Source: Actinomycetota bacterium
GTDB lineage: Bacteria > Actinomycetota > Acidimicrobiia > Spongiisociales > ZC4RG35
Direction: 5' to 3'
Length of the DNA stretch: 19,931 nt
NCBI GenBank assembly: GCA_022615295.1
Contig: JAKEHF010000105.1
Coordinates: forward strand, 1 to 19,931
Positions 13,474-19,931 of the stretch are shown here, piece by piece. The position numbers and the translations under genes were made by a program. Within the stretch, counting starts at the first letter, position 1; each line of letters begins with the position of its first letter. Below the pieces are notes generated by a model. It was given only the letters and a program-made list of their open reading frames with translations. It had not been told where the DNA came from and did no database searches.

Positions 13474-14601
13474 ATGACCGAGGTCGCCCAGCTCGCGACG
13501 CTGATCATCTTCGCCGCCAACGCCCTGCTGGTAGCGGGTCTGATCGCGCTCAAGACGACCCACCGCATTCGAGGGAGACAACAGGCCAAACGCAAGAGGC
13601 GATACATGGGTCTGGTCAGCCGTCATATCGCCTACCCCAACTGCACCGACCCGATAACCCCGGCGATGGCCACCGACCCCGCCTTCCTCGACGCCGTGAT
13701 CGACGTCCGAAATGCCGTGGTCGGTCCGGAGGTGGAGACGCTCCGAGGCATCGTCGACCGCCACGGCGTCATGGCGCACCAGATCAGACGGCTTCGCTCG
13801 TCGTTCCCGCTGGGGCGGAGACTCCGGGCCGCGGTCGCCCTGGCCGAGCTCGGCGATGAGACGGCCGCCGGCGTCCTGATCCATCACCTCTCCGATCGCG
13901 AGCCGGAGATCCGCATCCAGGCCGCCAAAGGTCTAGGACGAATGGGCTGGACACCGGCGATCGACGTCATCGTGGGCCGCTTTGCGACCGAGACCCCGTG
14001 GGTGCGGGCCCGTTTCGCCGACACCCTCCTCGGTTTCGGCTCGGCGGCGACATGGCCTCTGCTCGCCTACATCACCGTCAATCATCGCTTCGAGCGCGAG
14101 GGCCCGGTGGCCGCCATAAGAGCGCTCGCCGCACTGGGCGATGACCAGGCGACACAAACGCTGATCGAGGTGCTCCACGAGGCCACCGACCCCGAGGTCA
14201 AGATCGCGACGGTCGAGACATTGGGTGCCCTGGGGAGCCCTCGGGCCGTCCCTGTCCTCCGCAACCAGATCCGGTCCCCCGACTGGAGGATCAGGGCCAA
14301 GACGGTGACGGCTCTGGGCGAGATCGGCGACGTCGGGTCCCTCGACCTCCTCGCCCGTGCCCTGACGGATTCCGACTGGTGGGTCCGGCGCAACGCCGCG
14401 GCGGCCCTGGCCAAGGTGGGTGGCGGTGTCGACCGTCTCTACGAGGCCCTCATCGGCAAGGATCGGTTCGCCGCAGACGCCGCCGCCGAGTCACTCGCAG
14501 ACGCCGGGGAGCTGGCAGCGGCTCGTCGGCGCATCGGTGAGGGCCGGCCCCGGGAGCGTGATATGACACTCGTGGGACACATGTCCGGAGACCGGCCATG
14601 A
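13474..14601 (+). CDS. Membrane-anchored HEAT-repeat scaffold protein
   Basis: A 375-residue protein. One hydrophobic helix at about 6-26 is followed by a strongly basic stretch (HRIRGRQQAKRKRR, 30-43), so by the positive-inside rule the rest is cytoplasmic. Residues about 110-355 form some six to seven HEAT-type helical repeats of about 31 residues, with recurring patterns such as LRAAVALAELGD, EIRIQAAKGLGRMG, KIATVETLGALGS, RIRAKTVTALGEIGD and WVRRNAAAALAKVG. Such solenoids bind other proteins and have no catalytic residues. The start has AGGA 7 nt upstream. The stop overlaps the glycosyltransferase start by 4 bp (ATGA), a sign of a shared complex. It may connect the receiver protein to the synthase. 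Exact function unknown. Confidence 0.9.
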   Translation: MTEVAQLATLIIFAANALLVAGLIALKTTHRIRGRQQAKRKRRYMGLVSRHIAYPNCTDPITPAMATDPAFLDAVIDVRNAVVGPEVETLRGIVDRHGVMAHQIRRLRSSFPLGRRLRAAVALAELGDETAAGVLIHHLSDREPEIRIQAAKGLGRMGWTPAIDVIVGRFATETPWVRARFADTLLGFGSAATWPLLAYITVNHRFEREGPVAAIRALAALGDDQATQTLIEVLHEATDPEVKIATVETLGALGSPRAVPVLRNQIRSPDWRIRAKTVTALGEIGDVGSLDLLARALTDSDWWVRRNAAAALAKVGGGVDRLYEALIGKDRFAADAAAESLADAGELAAARRRIGEGRPRERDMTLVGHMSGDRP

Positions 14602-16007
14602 TCGGGGATCTGCTCGGCATCGTCGGTGAGGGGATCCTCATCTACTTCATCCTGATGCAGCTCTATCTCGCCTATTTGGCCGCCCGGTCCGCCGCCGTGT
14701 TGAGACGGTCCCATCATCTGGGGAGATTCGGGAGGATCACCGAGATGCTCTCCAGCAGGACGAGCCCGCCGGTGTCCATCGTGATCCCCGCCTACAACGA
14801 GGTCGCCGGCATCGTCGACTCGGTCCGCTCCATGTCGCTCGTCAGGTATCCCCGTCTCGAGCTGGTGATCGTCAACGACGGCTCGACTGACGGGACGCTC
14901 GAGACGCTGGTGGCTGCGTTGTCCCTGGAACGAGTGACGATCCCGTACCGTGGGGACATCCCCACCGCCGAGATCCGGGGTATCTATCGGGGACGTGGCG
15001 CCACCGACCTCACCGTCATCGACAAGGCGAACGGGGGCCGCGGCGACGCCCTCAACGCCGGGCTCAACGCCGCCAGGTACCCATACGCCCTGTGCACCGA
15101 CGCCGACGTGATCCTCGACCCCGAATGTCTGATGCGGGCGATGCAACGTGTGGTGGAGGACCGTGAGCGCACGGTGGCGGTAGGCGGCAACGTGCGCCCC
15201 TTGAACGGATGCCGTCTCGAACTAGGTCATCTCGTCGACGCCGAGGTTCCCAAGGGGATCATCGAGCGGATGCAGGTGCTGGAGTATCTGCGCACCTTCG
15301 TCGCCTCCCGACCGGCGTGGTCCGACATGAACGCCCACCCCTTGGTCTCCGGGGCATTCGGAGTCTGGAAGAGATCGGCGGCCCTTGCCGTGGGCGGGTT
15401 CACCAGGGGACACATGGGCGAGGACATGGACCTGACGATGAGGCTGCATCGTTACCACGCCGACCGGGGAATCCCCTACCGAATCGTCTACGAGCCCTCG
15501 GCGGTGATCTGGACCGAGGTCCCCTCGACGAGACGGGTCCTGAGACGGCAGCGGATCCGATGGCACCGTGGGCTGATGTCCGCGGTGAGGGACTTCATGC
15601 CGATGACCTTCAATCCCCGCTATGGAACCCTGGGTCTGGTCACCTGGCCGGCGATGGTGCTCTTCGAGTACCTGGCGCCGATGATCGAGGCCGCCGGATG
15701 GCTGATCATCCCGCTCGCCCTGGCTCTGGGGACGCTCAACTCCTCGTCACTGCTCTGGCTGGCGGCGATCGCCTTCGGTGTCGGTCTGGCCAACTCGCTG
15801 ATCTCCCTGATGCTCGACGAGTCCTACGGCTACTTCAACAGCCCGGCGGACGCCTCCCGTCTGCTCACCATGGCGCTGATCGAGAACCTCGGTCTCCGCC
15901 AGATGACCGTGGTCTGGCGGATCCGAGCCCTCTTCGGAGGGCGCACCGTCCGTGCCTGGGGTGACATGGAGCGCCGCGGGGTCGCCGGCCTGGCGACCGG
16001 GCCGTGA
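14598..16007 (+). CDS. Membrane glycosyltransferase family 2, processive polysaccharide synthase-like
   Basis: A 469-residue inner-membrane GT2 enzyme resembling PgaC/IcaA, hyaluronan and cellulose synthases, which extend a polysaccharide from UDP-sugars and pass it through the membrane. An N-terminal helix (about 8-30) precedes the GT-A domain: VSIVIPAYNE (59-68), NDGSTDGT (93-100), KANGGRGDALNAG (143-155), the DAD metal site (168-170), the GED catalytic acid motif (274-276) and QRIRW (318-322), the QxxRW signature of processive synthases. C-terminal helices at about 345-375, 383-403 and 420-435 would form the channel. It overlaps the HEAT gene by 4 bp and closes the cassette, converging on the glycosylase gene 4 bp later. 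The sugar and product cannot be told. Confidence 0.93.
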   Translation: MIGDLLGIVGEGILIYFILMQLYLAYLAARSAAVLRRSHHLGRFGRITEMLSSRTSPPVSIVIPAYNEVAGIVDSVRSMSLVRYPRLELVIVNDGSTDGTLETLVAALSLERVTIPYRGDIPTAEIRGIYRGRGATDLTVIDKANGGRGDALNAGLNAARYPYALCTDADVILDPECLMRAMQRVVEDRERTVAVGGNVRPLNGCRLELGHLVDAEVPKGIIERMQVLEYLRTFVASRPAWSDMNAHPLVSGAFGVWKRSAALAVGGFTRGHMGEDMDLTMRLHRYHADRGIPYRIVYEPSAVIWTEVPSTRRVLRRQRIRWHRGLMSAVRDFMPMTFNPRYGTLGLVTWPAMVLFEYLAPMIEAAGWLIIPLALALGTLNSSSLLWLAAIAFGVGLANSLISLMLDESYGYFNSPADASRLLTMALIENLGLRQMTVVWRIRALFGGRTVRAWGDMERRGVAGLATGP

Positions 16008-16011
16008 CCGA

Positions 16012-16902
16012 TCAGCCCTCCTCGAGGTCCTCGATCGTCCGCGGCCAGTCGTCTTTGAGGAGACGGGAGAGGGAGCGGTCGGCGAGAAGACGGCCCTCCG
16101 TCTGACAAGTCGCGCAATAGTTGGTCTCATTGTCGGCGTAGACGATGCGCTGCACCGGCGAACCGCAACGAGGGCAGGGAAGACCGAATCTCCCGTGGAC
16201 CGCCATGTCCTCCCTGAAGGCGGTCACCTTGGTTGGCCACTCACCGCCGAGCTCTGAGCGCAGCTTCTCGGTCCAGTCGGTGAGGGTGGTCACCACGGCA
16301 GCATGGAGACGGGTCATCTCCTCGGTTGTCAGCTGGCCACTTCGCTTCACCGGCGAAAGCCGAGCCTGCCACAAGATCTCGTCCGAATAGGCGTTCCCGA
16401 TGCCCGAGAAGACCGTGGGGTCGGTGAGCACCCGTTTCAACGTGCGGTTGTCCTTCGATACCGCGGCGGCGAACTCGGTGGAGTCCACCCCGAGCGGCTC
16501 CACCCCGCCCCTGTCGAGCCCGGCGACGCCCTCCCAACCCCGGAAGACCCAGATTCCGGCGCGGCGATGCGTGCCCTGCTCGGTGAGGACGAGTGTCCCG
16601 TGCTCGAAGTCGACCGCCGCCAGGCCGACCTTCCTGGGAACGGGTTTCCCCGTCGTCTCCCACCGGAGACGACCCGCAACCATCAGATGTATGACCAGAT
16701 AGAACTCGTCGGGAAAGCCGAGGACGATGCGCTTCCCCACCCGTCTCAGACCGGTCACCCGCCGGCCGACGAGGACGTCGTGTCGCGGCTCGAATGTCCT
16801 CAAGACCGAGGGTGAGACGATTCTGACCCCGGTCACCGTGTGCCCGAGAACCCTGGCCTCCAGGGCCTCCAGATAGACGACGATGTCCGGCAGCTCGGGC
16901 AA
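16012..16902 (-). CDS. Fpg/Nei-family DNA glycosylase, variant subfamily
   Basis: A bifunctional DNA glycosylase/AP-lyase relative that would remove oxidised bases, 296 residues. The sequence reads MPELPDI: catalytic Pro2 and Glu3 are present. Lys57 (GKRI) and Met74 (HLMVAGRL) match the family, and the H2TH region has FSGIGNAYSDEILW (165-178). A zinc finger C243-x2-C246-x16-C263-x2-C266 follows. Two features differ from canonical MutM. The Arg of the finger's GRxT motif is replaced (DNET, 258-261), and about 30 residues extend past the finger (LADRSLSRLLKDDWPRTIEDL). The start is a TTG with no Shine-Dalgarno site, 3 bp after the upstream stop. It is fixed because Pro must be residue 2 for catalysis. 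Whether it prefers 8-oxoG, formamidopyrimidines or oxidised pyrimidines is unclear. Confidence 0.92.
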   Translation of the reverse strand: MPELPDIVVYLEALEARVLGHTVTGVRIVSPSVLRTFEPRHDVLVGRRVTGLRRVGKRIVLGFPDEFYLVIHLMVAGRLRWETTGKPVPRKVGLAAVDFEHGTLVLTEQGTHRRAGIWVFRGWEGVAGLDRGGVEPLGVDSTEFAAAVSKDNRTLKRVLTDPTVFSGIGNAYSDEILWQARLSPVKRSGQLTTEEMTRLHAAVVTTLTDWTEKLRSELGGEWPTKVTAFREDMAVHGRFGLPCPRCGSPVQRIVYADNETNYCATCQTEGRLLADRSLSRLLKDDWPRTIEDLEEG

Positions 16903-16905
16903 GAC

Positions 16906-17610
16906 TCAGCCGTCGTCGGTGCCGGAGACCAGCACCGCAATCCCCACCACCATGCCTCCGGCGACGAACCCGTAGGCGACCAGGGTCGAGGTGTCGGGGA
17001 TTCCCCGGTTCACGAGGAGTGCGAAGAAGAGCACCACCAGCGAGGTCACCAGGAGGGCAGCGGCACGGGCCCATCTCCACCCGACAGCCATCAGATAGGC
17101 GAGGGCCACCAGGATCACCCCACCGAGGAGAAAGGCGATCCAGAACGGAAGGGGTCCCAGACTCTGTTCCCCGGCATCGAACCTCTCGCTCCCGGGCTGG
17201 GTGCTGATGAGGACCGCACCAAGGACGATGAGGGCGCCTGCGAGGGCCACGCCGATTGCGGGGAGATTCGATCTCGGCTCGGGTTCGGCCTCGGTCTCCT
17301 GGAGCAGCGGCCGATCGGGGTTGTGACGTGCCGCGAGACGACGGGCCATCCTGGGGGACGCCGCAGCCACCCCCAGCTCCTCTGCGATCCCCGCGTCGTC
17401 CTCGGCCCTGAGAAAGAGTTCCTCACCCTCCGCCCTGATGATGAAACCCTCGTCGAGCACCTTGAGACCGATCTCATGGATCGACCAGTCCCCGACCACT
17501 CCTTGCTCGGACTCGATGTGAAGACGACCCGACCCGGCGATCACCCTTACCGGCACCCCGGGACCGGGCTCGCCCTTCAGTTGGACCACCCCCGTCGTCT
17601 CGAGGGACAT
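16906..17610 (-). CDS. Hypothetical four-helix membrane protein with small N-terminal domain
   Basis: A 234-residue protein of unknown function. Residues about 18-95 form a soluble, beta-rich domain (VRVIAGSGRLHIES...VGDWSIHEIG...FIIRAEGEELFLRAEDD). An acidic Pro/Glu linker (about 105-114) follows, then four hydrophobic helices at about 117-136, 154-175, 181-200 and 209-228. The N-terminal domain resembles the 102-residue protein at 4244-4552. The ATG at 17610 opens the frame just before the convergently read pnp end (51 bp away, same strand). The stop is 3 bp before the glycosylase start, so the two genes are probably one transcript with pnp or its own promoter. It could sense or bind a partner through the N-domain, but that is speculation. 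Confidence 0.82.
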   Translation of the reverse strand: MSLETTGVVQLKGEPGPGVPVRVIAGSGRLHIESEQGVVGDWSIHEIGLKVLDEGFIIRAEGEELFLRAEDDAGIAEELGVAAASPRMARRLAARHNPDRPLLQETEAEPEPRSNLPAIGVALAGALIVLGAVLISTQPGSERFDAGEQSLGPLPFWIAFLLGGVILVALAYLMAVGWRWARAAALLVTSLVVLFFALLVNRGIPDTSTLVAYGFVAGGMVVGIAVLVSGTDDG

Positions 17611-17661
17611 GGCTCGATGTTACGGGTCGGCTGGGCAGGCGCCGTTGTTTGTCGCCGGGCC

Positions 17662-19931
17662 CTACTCGTTCATGCGCTCGAAGGCCTCGTCGAAGCTCTG
17701 AGCGGCCCGACGACGGTTGCGACCATCGCCGCCACGACTCTCACCGCCGCGGCTCTCACCGCCGCGGCTCTCACCGCCACGACCCTCACCGCCACGGCCC
17801 TCGTGTCTGCTCGGCTCCCGGTCTCGGCTCCGGGAACCGCCCCCGTCGCGGCCACCGCGACGGTCGCCACGGTCGTTGCGGCCACCACCCCTGCGCTCTC
17901 GCCCTTCGGTCCTGCCGGCAGGCTCCGGCTCGGGCAGGGTGGCGCCGGCGAGGGCGTCGACGAGCTCGAGACTCACCTTGCCCCGGTCGATCTCCCTCAC
18001 CCGCACCTTGAGAATCTCACCCTCGGCGAGATAGTCCTCGACACGCTCCACCCGCTTCGAACCGTCGAGACGTGAGATGTGAAGCAGACCGTCACGACCG
18101 GGGAGGATGTTGACGAAGGCGCCGAACTTGGTGATGCTCACCACCTTGCCGTCGTACTCAGACCCGACGACGGCCTCCGGCGGGAATGCGATCTGGGACA
18201 CCCTCTCCTTGGCTGCGGCCAGGGCCGCCCCGTCGCTCGAAGCGATGCGGACGATGCCCTTGCCGTTGGTCTCCTCGATCTCGATGCTGGCACCGGTCAC
18301 CTCTTCGAGCTCGCGGATCACCGCGCCCTTGGGACCGATCACCTCACCGATCTTGTCCTTGGGGATCTCTAGCGTCTCGATGCGTGGGGCCCACTGGTTC
18401 ATCTCGGGGCGTGGCTCCGCGATCACCTGGTTCATCGCCTCCAGGATCCTCAACCTCGCCTGCTTGGCCTGGTCGAGGGCGTCTTTGAGCACCGCAGAGG
18501 GGAGACCCTGGATCTTGGTGTCGAGCTGCATCGCGGTGATGACCTCAGCGGTGCCCGCCACCTTGAAGTCCATGTCGCCGAGGGCGTCCTCGGCTCCGAG
18601 GATGTCGGTGAGGGTCACGTACTCGCCGTTCTGATGGATGAGCCCCATGGCGATACCGGCGACCGGCGCCGATATCGGCACCCCGGCATCCATCATCGAC
18701 AGGCTCGAGGCACAGACCGAGGCCATCGACGTCGAACCGTTCGAGGAGAGCACCTCCGACACAAGTCTCAGTGCGTAAGGGAACTCCTCCTCGGTGGGGA
18801 CCACCGGCAGCAGGGCCTTCTCGGCGAGGGCCCCGTGACCGATCTCACGACGCTTCGGGCCCCTCATGAAGCCCGCCTCACCGGTGGAGAATGGTGGGAA
18901 GTTGTAGTGGTGCATGTACCGCTTCGAGTCCTCGATGGCGAGGGTGTCGAGCATCTGCTCCATCTTGAGCATCCCCAGGGTCGTGACGTTGAGGACCTGG
19001 GTCTCCCCACGCTGGAAGAGCCCCGAGCCGTGAGTCCTCTCTATGAGCCCGACCTCGATGTAGAGGGGCCGGAGGTCGGCCGGTCCCCGACCGTCGAGAC
19101 GCACCCCCTCGGTGACGACCCTCTCCCGGGCCATTTGCTTGAAGACGCTCTTGAACGCCCGCTTCGCCATCGTCTGGCCCATGATGTCGTCATCGGCGAG
19201 ACCGAGGGCGGTGATCGTCTCGGTCTGGGCGGCGTCCTCGGCGTCCTGTCGCTCGTGCTTCCCGGAGATCTGCAACACGGGTGCGATCAGGGGCCGGGCC
19301 AGGCTCTCGACGCGCTGATAGATGTCGTCGGTGTAGTCGACGGCCTCGTCCCAATCGAACACCCCGACCTCCACCTTCGACACCAGCTCCAGCTGGAGGT
19401 CGATCAGCTCGGAGATGTACTTCTTGGACTCCTCCAGACCCTGGGCGACCGCGTCCTCATCACTGGGACTTTCACCTTGGGCGATGAGACGGAGGCCGTC
19501 ATCGGTGGACCCTGCCTCGACCATTGTGATGTCGATCTCACCTGCGTCGTTGCGACGACCGGCGACCACCAGCTCGAAGACCGACTCGGCGAGGTCTGCC
19601 TCGGTGGGGAAGGGGACCCACTCCCCCTTCTTGAGTGCGAGACGAACCCCCCCGATCGGTCCCTGGAACGGGATGGGGCTGATCATCAGGGCGGCCGAGG
19701 CGCCATTCAGGGCAACCACGTCGAACGGGTTCTCCTGGTCCACGGCGAGTGAGGTGACCACGACGTGGGTCTCGTACCGATAGCCGTCGGTGAACGAGGG
19801 CCGGAGTGGGCGGTCGATGAGACGGCAGGTGAGGATCGCCTGCTCCGAGGGGCGTCCCTCGCGTCGGAAGAACGAGCCGGGGATGCGACCCACCGAGTAC
19901 ATCCGCTCCTCGAAGTCGACGGTCAACGGGA
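17662..19931 (-). CDS. pnp: Polyribonucleotide nucleotidyltransferase (PNPase), 5' end outside window
   Basis: PNPase degrades RNA 3'-to-5' with phosphate, releasing NDPs, and can add tails. About 756 codons are present. Roughly the first 60 residues lie beyond the right edge. Seen in order are the first RNase PH domain with FFRREGRPSE and LIDRPLRPSF; the linker helical domain; the second RNase PH domain with RLDGRGPADLRPL, RGETQVLNVTTLG and the catalytic DALGDMDFKVAGT; a KH domain with GEVIGPKGAVIRELEEVTG; and an S1 domain with GKVVSITKFGAFVNILPGRDGLLHIS. After that comes an unusually Arg/Gly-rich tail of about 95 residues with tandem GGESR repeats, ending in SFDEAFERMNE. Such tails can bind RNA or protein partners. 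No functional residue appears damaged. Confidence 0.97.
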   Translation of the reverse strand, partial: PLTVDFEERMYSVGRIPGSFFRREGRPSEQAILTCRLIDRPLRPSFTDGYRYETHVVVTSLAVDQENPFDVVALNGASAALMISPIPFQGPIGGVRLALKKGEWVPFPTEADLAESVFELVVAGRRNDAGEIDITMVEAGSTDDGLRLIAQGESPSDEDAVAQGLEESKKYISELIDLQLELVSKVEVGVFDWDEAVDYTDDIYQRVESLARPLIAPVLQISGKHERQDAEDAAQTETITALGLADDDIMGQTMAKRAFKSVFKQMARERVVTEGVRLDGRGPADLRPLYIEVGLIERTHGSGLFQRGETQVLNVTTLGMLKMEQMLDTLAIEDSKRYMHHYNFPPFSTGEAGFMRGPKRREIGHGALAEKALLPVVPTEEEFPYALRLVSEVLSSNGSTSMASVCASSLSMMDAGVPISAPVAGIAMGLIHQNGEYVTLTDILGAEDALGDMDFKVAGTAEVITAMQLDTKIQGLPSAVLKDALDQAKQARLRILEAMNQVIAEPRPEMNQWAPRIETLEIPKDKIGEVIGPKGAVIRELEEVTGASIEIEETNGKGIVRIASSDGAALAAAKERVSQIAFPPEAVVGSEYDGKVVSITKFGAFVNILPGRDGLLHISRLDGSKRVERVEDYLAEGEILKVRVREIDRGKVSLELVDALAGATLPEPEPAGRTEGRERRGGGRNDRGDRRGGRDGGGSRSRDREPSRHEGRGGEGRGGESRGGESRGGESRGGDGRNRRRAAQSFDEAFERMNE
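17731..17805. repeat. Five 15-bp tandem units in the 3' end of pnp
   Basis: Five near-identical 15-mers of the form GCCGCGGCTCTCACC run head to tail. Units 2 and 3 are identical and the others differ at one to four positions. On the coding strand each encodes Gly-Gly-Glu-(Ser/Gly)-Arg. The 15-bp length keeps frame, so copy number could vary between strains without disrupting the gene. Confidence 0.9.

Noticed and set aside
17620..18075. Ala/Thr-rich plus-strand frame opposite the 3' end of pnp that looks like a repetitive protein.
   Set aside because: It is the antisense reading of the 15-bp repeat and RGG tail of pnp, which joins in frame to the S1 domain.
18732..18744. TCGAACCGTTCGA, an SOS-like palindrome.
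   Set aside because: It is 13 bp instead of 16, so the half-sites are wrongly spaced, and it lies in the catalytic core of pnp.

Overview
This is about 20 kb of dense, GC-rich bacterial chromosome with 21 protein-coding genes. It holds no RNA gene, insertion sequence, prophage or CRISPR array that I can see. The gene set points to an actinobacterium: a TCGAAC-N4-GTTCGA SOS box, an imuA'-imuB mutasome pair, an F420-type PPOX oxidoreductase, frequent GTG/TTG starts and probable leaderless promoters. A non-mycobacterial high-GC lineage such as Acidimicrobiia would fit, but the sequence alone does not fix the class.

Layout, left to right. (1) Positions 97-4143, minus strand: a three-gene overlapping operon of the fused isobutyryl-CoA mutase icmF, a small three-helix membrane protein and a small soluble protein. 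(2) Positions 4244-5706, plus strand: a small hypothetical protein, a membrane-anchored SGNH/GDSL hydrolase and an Rv0121-type PPOX/F420 oxidoreductase, whose 3' end overlaps that of the convergent gene for 5-formyltetrahydrofolate cyclo-ligase (5678-6223, minus). (3) Positions 6262-7879, plus strand: a PlsC-type acyltransferase overlapping an alpha/beta hydrolase, diverging from the cyclo-ligase through a very short intergenic region with back-to-back promoters. (4) Positions 11546-7936, minus strand: imuA', imuB, azlC, azlD and a GNAT acetyltransferase, headed by a perfect LexA box. (5) Positions 11682-16007, plus strand: the recombination ATPase rarA, then a lone receiver protein, a membrane-anchored HEAT-repeat protein and a GT2 polysaccharide synthase. 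(6) Positions 19931-16012, minus strand: pnp (5' end outside the window), a four-helix membrane protein and an Fpg/Nei-family DNA glycosylase.

How the genes work together. DNA-damage functions cluster: imuA'/imuB are lesion-bypass accessory factors normally working with DnaE2, which is not in the window; RarA acts at stalled forks; the Fpg/Nei glycosylase acts in base excision repair. The LexA box ties imuA'B to the SOS response. IcmF interconverts isobutyryl-CoA and n-butyryl-CoA, and AzlCD exports branched-chain amino acids, so two parts of the window touch branched-chain metabolism.

The least described unit is the receiver / HEAT / glycosyltransferase cassette at 13056-16007. I read it as a candidate regulated exopolysaccharide synthase with a membrane-tethered scaffold. 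Other points of interest are a 14-bp inverted repeat between imuA' and rarA, a second SOS-like site at the left edge, a small domain apparently shared by two proteins 12 kb apart, and strong enrichment of the word CGTCTC/GAGACG across the window.
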